Below the pieces are notes generated by a model that was not told where the DNA came from, made no database searches, and worked only from the letters and a program-made list of their open reading frames with translations. Positions 25,045-35,497 of a DNA stretch of 64,000 nucleotides are shown piece after piece. The stretch is from assembly GCA_963825345.1 (NCBI GenBank), contig CAWGSQ010000012.1:558001-622000 (forward strand), read 5' to 3'. The translations under genes and the position numbers were made by a program. The stretch comes from JACVRW01 sp963825345. GTDB lineage: Bacteria; Actinomycetota; Thermoleophilia; Solirubrobacterales; Thermoleophilaceae. Each line of letters opens with the position of its first letter. The first letter of the stretch is position 1.

Positions 25045-25910
25045 TTCTGCTCACGGGTGCCACGGGCACCGTAGGGTCCGCTCTTCTGCGCCGTCTCACG
25101 GCGGACGGCCAGCCGGTGCGCGCGCTGGTGCGCGACCCGCGCCGCCTCGGCGAGCAGCGCGTGCGCGTGCAGATCGCGCTCGGCGACCTCGCGGACCCGC
25201 CCTCGTTTCGCAACGCGCTCCGCGGTGTGCACACCGTCGTGCACATGGCGGCCTCGATCCGCGACCAGCCGCGCGCGTCGATCGAGGAGCTGAACGCGCT
25301 CGCCACGCTCCGCCTGGTGCGGGCGGCCGAGCGCGCGGGTGCCGAGCGCTTCCTGTTCTTCTCGGCCATGAGCGCCAGCCACCACTCGCGCACGCGCTTC
25401 TTCCGCGCGAAGGCGCTCGCCCAGGAGGCTGTGGAGGCCTCGCCGCTCGAGACCACGATCTTCGCGCCCTCGATCGTCTACACCCCCGGCGACCCCTGGC
25501 TGACCCTGCTCGACCGGTTCTCGCGCCTTCCCGCGGTGCCGGTGTCCGGCTCCGGCAGGGCGACCTACGAGCCGATATGGGCGGAGGACGTGGCCGACGC
25601 GGTGATGGCCGCGCTCTCGAATGGGGCGTCCGGCAGCTACGACCTGGCCGGTCCCGAGATCCTCTCCTACGACGACATCGTGCGAGCGACGCTGCGGGCG
25701 AGCGGGCGCCGCCGTCGCCTGCTGCATGTGCCGCTCCCGCTGGTGCGGGCTTCTCTCAAGGTGCTCCGCCGGGTGGCCGGACCGAAGGTCTTCGCCACGT
25801 GGGAGGAGGCGGAGCTGATGGAGGAGCCGATGGTGTCAGAACGAGGAACGGCGGACATCGAGAGCCTTGGCGTTAAGCCGCTCCCAATGCCCGCCGTCCT
25901 GGGGGTCTGA
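25041..25910 (+). CDS. NAD(P)-binding SDR/NmrA-like epimerase-family protein
   Basis: A 289-residue atypical short-chain dehydrogenase. It opens with the dinucleotide motif LLTGATGTVGSAL, followed by RALVRDPRRL (a basic residue that suggests NADPH). No canonical YxxxK is evident (FRAKALAQ occurs where it would be), as in the NmrA and NDUFA9-like groups. It is coupled to the methyltransferase upstream by a GTGA overlap. The stop codon TGA lies inside the 28-bp palindrome that separates it from groEL. Confidence 0.78.
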   Translation: MILLTGATGTVGSALLRRLTADGQPVRALVRDPRRLGEQRVRVQIALGDLADPPSFRNALRGVHTVVHMAASIRDQPRASIEELNALATLRLVRAAERAGAERFLFFSAMSASHHSRTRFFRAKALAQEAVEASPLETTIFAPSIVYTPGDPWLTLLDRFSRLPAVPVSGSGRATYEPIWAEDVADAVMAALSNGASGSYDLAGPEILSYDDIVRATLRASGRRRRLLHVPLPLVRASLKVLRRVAGPKVFATWEEAELMEEPMVSERGTADIESLGVKPLPMPAVLGV

Positions 25911-25930
25911 CCCCGTACGGGGTCAGACCC
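25903..25930. terminator. Perfect 28-bp palindrome between convergent SDR and groEL genes
   Basis: GGGTCTGACCCC (25903-25914), centre GTAC, and GGGGTCAGACCC (25919-25930) are exact reverse complements. Each half is itself near-palindromic. Its place between two convergent stops suggests a bidirectional terminator. The same core recurs at 47705. Confidence 0.6.
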
Positions 25931-25938
25931 TGAGTGAC

Positions 25939-27573
<1,635 letters not shown>

Positions 27574-27585
27574 TTGCGTGTCCTC

Positions 27586-27879
27586 CTAGCCCGCGACCTT
27601 GGCGAGCACGTCGGACTCCCGCAGTACCAGGAGATCCTCCCCCTCGACCTCGACCTCGGTGCCGCCGTACTTCGAATACAGGACCTCGTCGCCCTCGGCG
27701 ACGTCGAGCGGGATGCGCTTGTCGCCATCCTCGTCCCACTTACCTTCACCGACCGCGAGGACCTTGCCGCGCTGCGGCTTCTCCTTGGCCGTATCAGGAA
27801 GGACGATGCCGCTCGCGGTGGTCTCCTCCTCTTCGATCGCCTTCACGATGAGGCGATCACCTAGAGGCTTGAGATTCAT
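27586..27879 (-). CDS. groES: Co-chaperonin GroES (Hsp10)
   Basis: A 97-residue lid of the chaperonin. It starts NLKPLGDRLIVKAIEEEE, has the mobile loop TTASGIVLPDTAKEKPQ (about 21-37) and ends in the standard LLVLRESDVLAKV. First gene of a groES-groEL operon. The ATG follows a GGAGG ribosome site; the CIRCE element lies about 32 nt upstream, so HrcA-type heat-shock repression is expected. Confidence 0.97.
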   Translation of the reverse strand: MNLKPLGDRLIVKAIEEEETTASGIVLPDTAKEKPQRGKVLAVGEGKWDEDGDKRIPLDVAEGDEVLYSKYGGTEVEVEGEDLLVLRESDVLAKVAG

Positions 27880-27910
27880 GCGTATTACCTCCGTAGAAGT
27901 TCTTGAGCCT

Positions 27911-27935
27911 GGCACTCTAGCAGTGAGAGTGCCAA
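27911..27935. promoter_or_regulatory. CIRCE operator (HrcA site)
   Basis: TGGCACTC (27911-27918), nine bases, then GAGTGCCA (27928-27935). This matches the CIRCE consensus TTAGCACTC-N9-GAGTGCTAA in spacing and core and lies directly upstream of groES. Confidence 0.92.
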
Positions 27936-28003
27936 GCGGCAGCCGATTTTCCGCGGCCGGCCAGGCTTCGCGAGGGGCCGGGGCGTGAGCCCCCGGCTGC
28001 CAT

Positions 28004-28402
28004 CTAGTTCTGGGCGGGGGCGTCGCGGCGCATTCGCTCGTGGATCTCCGACGGGCGGTCTGAGATCTGGGAGAAGCGCACCACGGTCACCATGTCGTCC
28101 ATCTCGACCTTGCGGCCGTAGATCTGCTCGAGGAAGTGGACCATCTCGTCGAGCCGGCGGAACTCGGGGTTGTCGTGCTCGATGTCGCGCGGCGAGAGGT
28201 CCTGGACCTGCTTGACCTCGACGCTGTCGATCACCGCGTCGAAGATCTTCTGGCGCGGCGAATGCTGGAAGCCGACCGTGATCATCACGACCTCGCCCTT
28301 GCGGTACTTCTTGCCCTTGTCGCCGAGGCGGATCGTGGCGGTCTTGCGCCCGCGCTTCAGCTGGTCGACGAAGACGGGCGAGTAGAAGTTGAGCACGAAC
28401 AC
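28004..28402 (-). CDS. ASCH/PUA-like domain protein
   Basis: A 132-residue small protein. VFVDQLKRGRKTATIRLGDK and YRKGEVVMITVG fit the ASCH fold, a PUA-like beta-barrel thought to bind RNA. The later LSPRDIEHDNPEFRRLDEM and FLEQIYGRKVEMDDMVTVVRF complete the barrel. The role is unknown (translation or RNA modification are guesses). It lies 10 bp downstream of the NUDIX stop on the same strand, yet carries its own TAGGCT hexamer 7 nt before the GTG at 28402. Confidence 0.72.
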   Translation of the reverse strand: MFVLNFYSPVFVDQLKRGRKTATIRLGDKGKKYRKGEVVMITVGFQHSPRQKIFDAVIDSVEVKQVQDLSPRDIEHDNPEFRRLDEMVHFLEQIYGRKVEMDDMVTVVRFSQISDRPSEIHERMRRDAPAQN

Positions 28403-28409
28403 GCGGGGC

Positions 28410-28415
28410 AGCCTA
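28410..28415 (-). promoter_or_regulatory. Candidate -10 element for the ASCH gene
   Basis: TAGGCT on the minus strand, 7 nt before the GTG at 28402; it overlaps the stop of the NUDIX gene. Confidence 0.4.
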
Positions 28416-28829
28416 CTTGCCTTTCGCGAGTCGCGAAAGCGCGGCCTTCGCCATGTCCTTCTCGCCCCGGTAGGCCAGCCTCGCGGGCGCCTCCTCGAGC
28501 GGTATCCAGAGTGCCTCCTCGACCTCGTGGTCGTGGTCGTCGAGCCGTCCGGAGCGATAGCGGAAGAGGAAGAAGCTGACGATCTTGAGCACGCGGTCGC
28601 CGTCGCGGGCGTACCAGTAGCGGATGTCCCCGAGCTTCTCGACCGGGGTGGCCTCGAGGCCCGTCTCCTCGCGCACCTCGCGGAGCGCGGCCTCCTGCGC
28701 GGACTCGCCCTGCTCGGGGTGGCCCTTCGGCAGCGCCAGGATCTGGTCCCGCACTCGCACCACCGCCACGTGCGGGCGGCCCCTGAGGTTGCGGATCACG
28801 ATCCCGCCGGAGGAGAACTCGCGGATCAT
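28413..28829 (-). CDS. NUDIX hydrolase
   Basis: A 138-residue pyrophosphohydrolase. The NUDIX box lies at residues 36-58: G36, REVREE (50-55, holding the metal-binding Glu residues) and the closing GL at 57-58. SSGGIVIRNLRGRPHVAVV begins the fold. Close in length to MutT/Ap4A-hydrolase-like proteins that clean oxidised or dinucleotide phosphates. The ATG overlaps the upstream pcm stop by 4 bp, so the two are coupled. The open frame upstream of 28829 is the pcm gene in another frame. Confidence 0.88.
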   Translation of the reverse strand: MIREFSSGGIVIRNLRGRPHVAVVRVRDQILALPKGHPEQGESAQEAALREVREETGLEATPVEKLGDIRYWYARDGDRVLKIVSFFLFRYRSGRLDDHDHEVEEALWIPLEEAPARLAYRGEKDMAKAALSRLAKGK

Positions 28830-29467
28830 GGTTCGCCGGTCACGAGCGGCACGAAGCGCACGCCGGTCACGATCTCCTCGTTGCCGTCGCGTAGGCAGAT
28901 CAGGTGCTCGCGGCCGCGCCGCTCGACCGGGCAGACGAGCGCGGCTGCGGGCTCGAGCTGCTCGAGCAGCGCCGGCGGCGGCTGGTCCCGCGCCGTGGCG
29001 GTGACCGATATGCCGCCGAGCGGGGCGCGATCGGGGGCGCCGAGCGAGCCGTCGCCCACGCGCACCTCGACGTTGCGGTAGCCGAGCTGCTCGAGTGTCT
29101 GCTCCGCCTCGCGTGCGAGGCTCTCGTATCGCTCGATGGTGATCACCTCGCGCGCGAGCAGGGACAGCACGGCTGCGGCGTAACCCGATCCGGTGCCCAC
29201 CTCGAGCACCGTCTCGGAGCCGTCCAGCTCGAGCAACTGGGCCATGCACGCCACGATCCACGGCTGCGACATCGTCTGGCCCTCGCCGATTCGCACGGCG
29301 CCGTCGCGATAGGCCCGGCGACGCTGATCGTGAGGAAGGAACAGCTCGCGGGGGACGGCGGCCATGGCGGCGAGCACGCGTTCGTCGTAGATCCCGCGCC
29401 GGCGCAGCTGACGCGCGACCATGCGGCTGCGCTCAGTGGATGTAGTTCCGGAGCCTTCCGGGGTCAT
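28826..29467 (-). CDS. pcm: Protein-L-isoaspartate O-methyltransferase
   Basis: A 213-residue SAM-dependent enzyme that repairs isomerised aspartate in ageing proteins. It shows SRMVARQLRRRGIYDERVL, AAVPRELFLP, the family signature GEGQTMSQPWIVA, and SAM motif I VLEVGTGSGYAAA. The C-terminal LVCPVERRGREHL matches. ATG 29467 keeps the conserved TERSRMV segment but overlaps the Crp stop by about 35 bp; ATG 29422 (internal, no overlap) is the alternative. It is the middle gene of a crp-pcm-NUDIX run. Confidence 0.85.
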   Translation of the reverse strand: MTPEGSGTTSTERSRMVARQLRRRGIYDERVLAAMAAVPRELFLPHDQRRRAYRDGAVRIGEGQTMSQPWIVACMAQLLELDGSETVLEVGTGSGYAAAVLSLLAREVITIERYESLAREAEQTLEQLGYRNVEVRVGDGSLGAPDRAPLGGISVTATARDQPPPALLEQLEPAAALVCPVERRGREHLICLRDGNEEIVTGVRFVPLVTGEP

Positions 29468-30125
29468 GCACGGTGACCTTTCCACGACCCAGGGTGACAA
29501 TTCCCGCGCGTTCGAGCGTCGCAAGGAAGCGGCTGGCGCTCTCACGCGAGGTGCCGGCGAGGTGCGCTATCTCCGCTTGCGTCGACCGGATCAGCACGTC
29601 CTCCTGTGGTGCGCCGTCGGCCTGGCGCGAGCTCGTCTGGGCAAGCAGGGCGCTCGCCACGCGGCCGGCCACGGTCTGGAACGACTGCTGGAGCAGCCGC
29701 TCGTTCGTGCGGCTCACGCGCTCGGCGAGGCTGGCGAGCAGCTTCAGCGCGATGTCGGGGTTGCGGGCGATCAGTCGCTGGACGTCGGTGGCGAGGAGCG
29801 CAACGGCGGTGGTGGCCTCGATCGCCTCCGCGGTTGCGGAGCGCGTCTCGCCGCGGAACATCGCCAGCTCGCCGAAGAGCATGCCCGCGCGCAGCTCCGC
29901 AAGCGCCACCATGCGCCCGTCCTGGTGCTCGCGAGTGAGCACGACGGCGCCCGTCCGGAGCAGGTAGCACGTGTCCCCAACGTCGCCCTCGCGGAAGATC
30001 ACCTCGCCCTTGTCCCAGTGGCGCGGCACGGCCACCTGGGCAACCTCGTTCAGCTCGCGCTCCTCGAGATCGCCGAACACCTCGGTGTTGGCGAGAAGGC
30101 GAGCCGTGTCCTGCCCGGAGGCCAT
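29433..30125 (-). CDS. Crp/Fnr-family transcription regulator
   Basis: A 230-residue regulator. The cyclic-nucleotide-binding barrel spans about 10-120 (VIFREGDVGDTCYLLRTGAVVL; MLFGELAMFRGETRSATAEA, where FGE and RSA match the phosphate-binding cassette of cAMP-binding proteins). A dimer helix (about 125-160) and a winged HTH (about 178-212, STQAEIAHLAGTSRESASRFL) follow. It may respond to cAMP. ATG 30125 is chosen because GATTAT ends 7 nt upstream; ATG 30134 is an alternative. The divergent ilvA gene starts 22 bp away. Confidence 0.88.
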   Translation of the reverse strand: MASGQDTARLLANTEVFGDLEERELNEVAQVAVPRHWDKGEVIFREGDVGDTCYLLRTGAVVLTREHQDGRMVALAELRAGMLFGELAMFRGETRSATAEAIEATTAVALLATDVQRLIARNPDIALKLLASLAERVSRTNERLLQQSFQTVAGRVASALLAQTSSRQADGAPQEDVLIRSTQAEIAHLAGTSRESASRFLATLERAGIVTLGRGKVTVHDPGRLRNYIH

Positions 30126-30132
30126 GAGGCGC

Positions 30133-30138
30133 ATAATC
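30133..30138 (-). promoter_or_regulatory. Candidate -10 element for the Crp/Fnr gene
   Basis: GATTAT on the minus strand, 7 nt before the ATG at 30125. Confidence 0.35.
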
Positions 30139-30146
30139 CCACGTGA

Positions 30147-31385
30147 GTGGCCGTCGCCCCTGAACAAGCCGTGACCTACGCCGATGTGGAGGACGCCGCG
30201 CGTGCTCTCGCCGGCCGCGTGCGCGAGACGCCCCTGCTCTCCTCCGGAGAGCTCTCGCGGCGCATGGGCGCGCGCGTGCTGCTCAAGGCAGAGAACCTCC
30301 AGCTCACCGGGTCGTTCAAGGCGCGCGGGGCCACGCACATGATCCGCGGGCTGGCGCGCGAGGCGCTCGATGCGGGCGTGGTGGCGGCCAGCGCAGGCAA
30401 CCACGCACAGGCGGTGGCGTTCGCGGCACGCGACGCGGGGGCGCACGCGGTGCTCGTTATGCCGGCACAGGCGCCGCTTGCAAAGGTGGCCGCGGTGCGC
30501 CAGTACGGCGGCGAGGTGCGCTTCGTGGACGCCGGCTACGACGAGGCGGGGGCCGAGGCGGAGCGGCTGGCCGAGTCTGAGGGCCTCACCGTCGTGCACG
30601 CCTTCGACCAGCCGGACGTGGTGGCCGGGCAGGGCACGATCGGACTCGAGCTGGCGCGCCAGGCACCCGACCTGAAGCTGGTGGTGGTGCCGCTGGGCGG
30701 CGGCGGGCTCGCGAGCGGTATCGGCCTGGCGCTGGCCGGTGCACTCGAGGGGGTGCGCGTGGTGGGAGTCCAGGCCGAGGCGTGCGCGCCGTACATCGAC
30801 TCGCTCGCCGCGGACCGCCCGATCGGCGCGCGCTCGGCGAACACGATCTGCGACGGCATCGCCGTCAAGCGCCCGGGCGACTTCACGCTGCCGCTCGTGC
30901 AGCGCTACGTGGACGAGGTGGTGACCGTCTCGGACGACGAGGTCGCGCAGGCGATGGTCCTGCTGCTCGAGCGGTCGAAGCTCGTGGTGGAGGGCGCCGG
31001 CGCGGTGGCGGTGGCAGCACTGATGACCGGCCGCGTCGCGGCACCGGAGAGCGGCGAGGTCTGCGCGGTGCTCTCGGGCGGCAACGTGGACGCCTCGCTC
31101 CTGTCCGAGTGCATCCGGCTGGGAGAGACGGCCGCCGGGCGGCGGATGGTGCTCTCGACGGTGGTGCCGGACCGGCCAGGAGCGCTCGCGGGCCTGCTGC
31201 GCGTGGTGGCGGACCACGGCGGCAACGTGGTGGACGTGGAGCACCTGCGTGACGGCCTCGAGATCCATGTGCGCGAGACGGCGATCAAGCTGGTGCTCCA
31301 GACGCGCGGCAGCGACAACAGCCAGGAGATCCTCGACGCCGCACGCGCCGAGGGCTTCTCGGTGCGCGTCGAGACCGTGGCCTAG
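30147..31385 (+). CDS. ilvA: Threonine dehydratase (PLP-dependent, ACT-domain type)
   Basis: A 412-residue enzyme converting threonine to 2-oxobutanoate and ammonia, leading to isoleucine or used catabolically. The PLP lysine is K58 in LTGSFKARGATH. The phosphate-binding loop VPLGGGGLASG follows at about 185-195, with ASAGNHAQAVA and EGAGAVAVAALM as family signatures. A C-terminal ACT domain (about 330-412, RPGALAGLLRVVADHGGNV) marks the form that is allosterically regulated. The GTG start has no clear ribosome site. The stop overlaps the convergent carboxypeptidase gene by 4 bp. Confidence 0.92.
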   Translation: MAVAPEQAVTYADVEDAARALAGRVRETPLLSSGELSRRMGARVLLKAENLQLTGSFKARGATHMIRGLAREALDAGVVAASAGNHAQAVAFAARDAGAHAVLVMPAQAPLAKVAAVRQYGGEVRFVDAGYDEAGAEAERLAESEGLTVVHAFDQPDVVAGQGTIGLELARQAPDLKLVVVPLGGGGLASGIGLALAGALEGVRVVGVQAEACAPYIDSLAADRPIGARSANTICDGIAVKRPGDFTLPLVQRYVDEVVTVSDDEVAQAMVLLLERSKLVVEGAGAVAVAALMTGRVAAPESGEVCAVLSGGNVDASLLSECIRLGETAAGRRMVLSTVVPDRPGALAGLLRVVADHGGNVVDVEHLRDGLEIHVRETAIKLVLQTRGSDNSQEILDAARAEGFSVRVETVA

Positions 31386-33640
31386 GGCCGGCGGATGCGC
31401 TTGCTCAGGCGGCGCTGGGCGGGCGCGAGCCACTCGTTGCCGGGCCATCCGACAACGGCCAGGAACGTCACGCGTGCGCCCTTCCTCCGCAGCGCCCTTG
31501 GGAGCTCGCGGCGGGCGATCCGGAAACGTCGCTCGAAGCGGCAGCGCTCGTCCAGCCCCGCCCTGCGCTTCCCCACCGGCTTTTTCCCGGCCAGGATCGC
31601 AATCCCCACCACGCCGTCGCAGCGCTCGAAGTCGCCGACGCCTCGCAGGGCGCCGGTCACCCGTACTCGGTAGACGCGACCGCGCTGCCGGGCGGCGAGC
31701 GCGAGCCTGATCGTCGGCCGAGTGCGAAGGTCCACGAGTGGCGGCGGGGGCGGGGGACCGCAGGCGCTCAGGTCGAGCTCCTGCGCCTCGCCGCGGACGA
31801 TGGCCACCTCCTGCGTCGCCTGCACGACGCCCTCCGGCCGTTCGCACGTGAGCGTCCAGCGCTCGCCGGGCACGAGCGGCCGCGACGACTGGTTCACGTG
31901 CCACTCGAAGCGCGCGGAGGCGGGCACCTCGATGCTCGTTTCGAAGTGCTCGTTCGTCGGCGGCCCGACCGAGGTCCGGTTGGTGAAGGACTTCGTGAGC
32001 CGCAGGATCGCGCCGGCGGGCGCGCTACCGGTCAGGACGGCGTGGTGAGCCCGGTTCGCCGCGCTCTCCATCGCGACGTAGAACGCCTCGCCGTTGCCGC
32101 CGCCCGGCACGGCGCTGCCGTCGTACTCCTGGATCGTCTCGGCGTACAGCGGGTGGAAGTAGTTGGGTCCCGTCTCAATCACGTAGCCGAGGCCGCCGGT
32201 CGTGTAGTAGCTCCAGCCATCAGTGGTGCCGACGTGGTCGCCCATCGAGTAGGAGAAGAGGTTCGCGTAGCCGTTCTCGGCGGCCATCTCGTCGCCGACC
32301 GCCTTGTAGAGCGTCTCGTCCGGTGTGACCCCCTCGGACAACACCCCGGGCTGCCGAAGGATCTCGTTGGCGAAGGTGTGATTCGAGATCATCATGACCA
32401 CCTGCCGGCCCGAGATCAGCTCGCGGATGTTCTGCGACTCCGGCTCGGAGAACGGTCCCGGCCCCCGGTATGTCTCCACCGCTGGGTTGGAGCTGGCGCC
32501 CGAGCCGCCCCAGAGGTCGCCGTAGTTGCGGTTGAGGTCCACGCCCCCATTCACGACGCAGCTGGCGGCGCTGCAGTTCTTGCGGTGGAACTCGGCATCG
32601 CTGCCGCTGAAGCCGGAGAAGCCGCCGCCATGCCCCTTCGTCTGCCCGTCCTCGCGCGAGAAGTTGAAGCCATCCGGGTTCACCACCGGCACGATGATCG
32701 TCCGCACGCTCTCCACAAGGGTGCGGGTGCGCGCGTCGCCCGCGCGATAGTCCTGGATCAGCTCGTACGCCCACTCGAGCGAGTGCTCGGCCGAGGGCCA
32801 CTCGCGGGCGTGGTGAAGCCCGAGCATGAGGTAGACCGGCTTGCCGTCCCGCGCGTTCGGGTTCGTGGTGATCTCGAGACCCTCCACCGGCCTGCCCTGC
32901 CGGCTCGTGTGCGCAAGCGTGATCGGCTTGACGAGATCGGGGTTGGCGAGCGCGAGCGCCTTCATCTCAGTGCCGTAGCCGGGGAGTCGCCGGTAGCTGA
33001 GCGTCCTCCCGCTGGGCAGCGCGGCGGCACGCACTCTCGGGTACGCCGCCGCCACGGCGGCGCTGTATGTGAACCCTGCGGCGCGCAGGCGGGCGGCATC
33101 GCGGGCGCCGTGCAGGACCACGGACACGAAGCCGGGGCCGCCGTGCTCTGTCACGTCGAGGCCGAGGCGCCCCAGCCGGTGCCTCGCTGCACTTGTCGGA
33201 GTGGCGACCCGGACCAGCGACGCGCGCCGACGGGCACGCCGGCCGGCGATGCGCTCGAGCGCGACGCTCACGCGCGCCCGGCGGGCGACGCCGGTCCGGC
33301 GGCAGGCGCGGACGATCAGCCGGTCTCCCCGCCTGACGAAGCCGCTCGCCACCTCGGTGGCGCCTCTGTACGCCGACGCGGCAACGGCCTCGCCGCCGGA
33401 GCTCCTGAACACCGCGAGGTCCCAGTCGCCGGACGACGCGTGGAGGCGTGCGGTGAGGTAGCCGTCGGCGGGTGCTGTGAGGCCTATCCGCGCCGTTCCA
33501 GCGCCGCCCTGCGACCACTCGGAGCAGGTCGAGCTCGCGGCCCTGGCCACGATCAAGCGATCGCGCAGGAGCAACTCGGAAGCGGACGCCGGGGCGGCGC
33601 ACACCAACAGGAGCGCGAGGGCAAGCGCGACGCGGGCCAT
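31382..33640 (-). CDS. Secreted zinc carboxypeptidase (M14 family)
   Basis: A 752-residue exported peptidase. The signal peptide (ARVALALALLLVCAAPASAS) is followed by about 210 residues of pre- or beta domain. The M14 domain has LGLHHAREWPSAEH (HxxE zinc ligands), IVPVVNPDGFNFSR, the third ligand in ISNHTFANEIL, and the catalytic Glu in VIETGPNYFHP. The last 200 residues are beta-rich and include an AGKKPVGKRRAG module probably involved in wall attachment or export. It would trim peptides outside the cell. ATG 33640 is preferred over GTG 33649, which lies in the -10 element. Confidence 0.9.
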   Translation of the reverse strand: MARVALALALLLVCAAPASASELLLRDRLIVARAASSTCSEWSQGGAGTARIGLTAPADGYLTARLHASSGDWDLAVFRSSGGEAVAASAYRGATEVASGFVRRGDRLIVRACRRTGVARRARVSVALERIAGRRARRRASLVRVATPTSAARHRLGRLGLDVTEHGGPGFVSVVLHGARDAARLRAAGFTYSAAVAAAYPRVRAAALPSGRTLSYRRLPGYGTEMKALALANPDLVKPITLAHTSRQGRPVEGLEITTNPNARDGKPVYLMLGLHHAREWPSAEHSLEWAYELIQDYRAGDARTRTLVESVRTIIVPVVNPDGFNFSREDGQTKGHGGGFSGFSGSDAEFHRKNCSAASCVVNGGVDLNRNYGDLWGGSGASSNPAVETYRGPGPFSEPESQNIRELISGRQVVMMISNHTFANEILRQPGVLSEGVTPDETLYKAVGDEMAAENGYANLFSYSMGDHVGTTDGWSYYTTGGLGYVIETGPNYFHPLYAETIQEYDGSAVPGGGNGEAFYVAMESAANRAHHAVLTGSAPAGAILRLTKSFTNRTSVGPPTNEHFETSIEVPASARFEWHVNQSSRPLVPGERWTLTCERPEGVVQATQEVAIVRGEAQELDLSACGPPPPPPLVDLRTRPTIRLALAARQRGRVYRVRVTGALRGVGDFERCDGVVGIAILAGKKPVGKRRAGLDERCRFERRFRIARRELPRALRRKGARVTFLAVVGWPGNEWLAPAQRRLSKRIRRP

Positions 33641-33647
33641 CGTGTAC

Positions 33648-33653
33648 ACCCTA
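33648..33653 (-). promoter_or_regulatory. Candidate -10 element for the M14 carboxypeptidase gene
   Basis: TAGGGT on the minus strand, 7 nt before the ATG at 33640. Confidence 0.45.
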
Positions 33654-33702
33654 GGCCTGGTTCCGCAGGCGCGCTAGCGCTCGACCGCCGTCATCCTGAG
33701 AG

Positions 33703-33708
33703 TAGGCT
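33703..33708 (+). promoter_or_regulatory. Candidate -10 element for psuG
   Basis: TAGGCT, 9 nt before the ATG at 33718; TCGACC about 17 nt upstream may serve as -35. Confidence 0.45.
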
Positions 33709-33717
33709 GCCGCGCCG

Positions 33718-34617
33718 ATGAGGATCGCCGTGGAGGTTGCCGAGGCACTCGCGGCCGGCGGGCCGGTGGTGGCGCTCGAGAGCACCATCATCACGCACGG
33801 CCTTCCGCGCCCGCGCAACCTCGAGATCGCGCGCCAGGTCGAGGAGGAGGTGCGTGCCGGTGGCGCGCTCCCGGCCACGATCGCGGTGGTCTCCGGTGAG
33901 GCGCGCGTCGGCCTCGACGCTGACGCGCTCGCGGCCGTGGCCGAGCGCGACGACGTGTACAAGTGCGGGGTGCGTGACCTCGCACCGCTGGCGGCGCGAG
34001 GCGGCTGGGGCGGCACCACGGTGGCGGCCACGGCGCATCTCGCCGCGCTCGCCGGCATCCGCGTGTTCGCCACCGGCGGGCTCGGCGGCGTGCACCGGGG
34101 CGCGCGCGAGAGCTGGGACGAGTCGGCGGACCTGATGACGCTGGCGTCGACCGGGATCGTGGTGGTGTGCGCCGGCGTGAAGTCGATCCTCGATGTTGGG
34201 GCCACGCTCGAGCGGCTCGAGACCCTGAACGTGACCGTGCTCGGCTACGGCACCGACAGCTTTCCGGGCTTCTATCTCACCGACTCGGGACATCCGGTGG
34301 CCTGGCGTGTCGATTCACCGGCTGAGGTGGCGGCCGTGGCCAGCGCGCGGACGGAGCTCGGCACCGACGGGCGCGCCGTGGTGGTGGCGAATCCGCTGCC
34401 ACCGGACGAGCAGCTCGATCCCACGCTCCACGACCGCGTGCTGGCCGACGGGTTCGCGGTGGCCGAGAGCGCCGGAATCTCCGGCAAGGACGTGACGCCC
34501 TTCCTGCTCGACTTTCTCGCGCGCGAGACCGGTGGGCAGAGCCTTGAGGCGAACGTGCGGCTCGTGATCCGGAACGCCGGCCTGGCCGCGCGGATCGCCG
34601 CCGAGCTGGCCGCGTGA
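33718..34617 (+). CDS. psuG: Pseudouridine-5'-phosphate glycosidase
   Basis: A 299-residue enzyme that splits pseudouridine-5'-phosphate to uracil and ribose-5-phosphate. ALESTIITHGLPRPRN at the N-terminus, VGLDADAL, the DVYKCGVRDLAPLAARGGWG segment with the catalytic Lys, FATGGLGGVHRGA and LGYGTDSFPGFYL are all family signatures. Length is standard. The next gene, a PfkB kinase, overlaps by 4 bp (GTGA), giving the complete pseudouridine salvage pair. Confidence 0.95.
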   Translation: MRIAVEVAEALAAGGPVVALESTIITHGLPRPRNLEIARQVEEEVRAGGALPATIAVVSGEARVGLDADALAAVAERDDVYKCGVRDLAPLAARGGWGGTTVAATAHLAALAGIRVFATGGLGGVHRGARESWDESADLMTLASTGIVVVCAGVKSILDVGATLERLETLNVTVLGYGTDSFPGFYLTDSGHPVAWRVDSPAEVAAVASARTELGTDGRAVVVANPLPPDEQLDPTLHDRVLADGFAVAESAGISGKDVTPFLLDFLARETGGQSLEANVRLVIRNAGLAARIAAELAA

Positions 34618-35483
34618 CCCGCCCGCTCGTCCTCGGCGACGTGATGCTCGACGTGGTGGCGCGCCTGTCCGGCCCGCTTGCGCCGGGCAGCGACGCTCAC
34701 GCCGTGATCCGCTTCCACGGCGGCGGCTCGGCGGCCAACACCGCGGCCTGGCTGGCGGAGGCCGGGGCCGAGCCGCTCCTGGCGGGTCGCGTGGGCGACG
34801 ACGAGCGCGGGCGCACCGTGCGCGACGAGCTGAGCGCGGCCGGGGTGGAGGTGGCGCTGGCCGTCGATCCCGACTTGCCGACCGGCACCTGCATCGTGCT
34901 CGTGGGATCCGACGGCGAGCGGACGATGGCCCCCGACGCAGGAGCAAACGACGGCCTCTCGGACGCCGACGTGCCCGACGAGCTGCTCGCCGCCGCCGGC
35001 CACCTGCACGTGGCCGGCTACGCCCTGCTCCGACCCGGATCGCGGCCCGCCGCCCGCGCGGCGATCTCGCGGGCGCTCGAGCGCGGGATGAGCGTCTCGG
35101 TGGATCCGTCGTCCGCCGCGCTGCTGTCGCCCGAGTTCCTCGACCACGCCGACGGCGCCGGACTGCTGTTGCCGAACGCCGAGGAGGCACGGATGCTGAG
35201 CGGCGAGCACGACCCCGAACGGGCCGCGCGAGCGCTGGCCGCCCGCTTCGGCGAGGTGGTGGTCACGCTCGGCGCGGAGGGGGCGCTCTGGACCGACGGC
35301 CGCGAGAGCGCGCACTGCGACGCCGTCCCGGTGGAGGCCGTTGTGGACAGCACCGGAGCCGGCGACGCCTTCGCGGCCGGGCTGCTGGCAGGGCGACTCG
35401 ACGGGGCTGAGCCCGACGAGGCGCTGGCGGCGGGCGCGCGGCTGGCTGCCCGGGCGGTCAGCCAGCCCGGCGGCCGCCCCTAG
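34614..35483 (+). CDS. PfkB-family carbohydrate kinase, probable pseudouridine kinase
   Basis: A 289-residue ribokinase-like enzyme. FHGGGSAANTAAWLAEAGAE near 33-52 is the sugar-binding signature and VDSTGAGDAFAAGLLAG near the C-terminus is the PfkB signature with the catalytic Asp. Coupled to psuG, so phosphorylation of pseudouridine is the likely job (the PsuK role). Sequence alone would also allow ribokinase or adenosine-kinase-like activity. A hairpin element (copy B) lies 15 bp past the stop. Confidence 0.85.
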   Translation: MTRPLVLGDVMLDVVARLSGPLAPGSDAHAVIRFHGGGSAANTAAWLAEAGAEPLLAGRVGDDERGRTVRDELSAAGVEVALAVDPDLPTGTCIVLVGSDGERTMAPDAGANDGLSDADVPDELLAAAGHLHVAGYALLRPGSRPAARAAISRALERGMSVSVDPSSAALLSPEFLDHADGAGLLLPNAEEARMLSGEHDPERAARALAARFGEVVVTLGAEGALWTDGRESAHCDAVPVEAVVDSTGAGDAFAAGLLAGRLDGAEPDEALAAGARLAARAVSQPGGRP

Positions 35484-35497
35484 CGTCGCGACGAGTG

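Noticed and set aside
30135..31904. An 823-residue version of the Crp/Fnr protein extending across ilvA
   Set aside because: The extra 590 residues are the antisense of ilvA; the regulator begins at its cyclic-nucleotide-binding domain near 30125.
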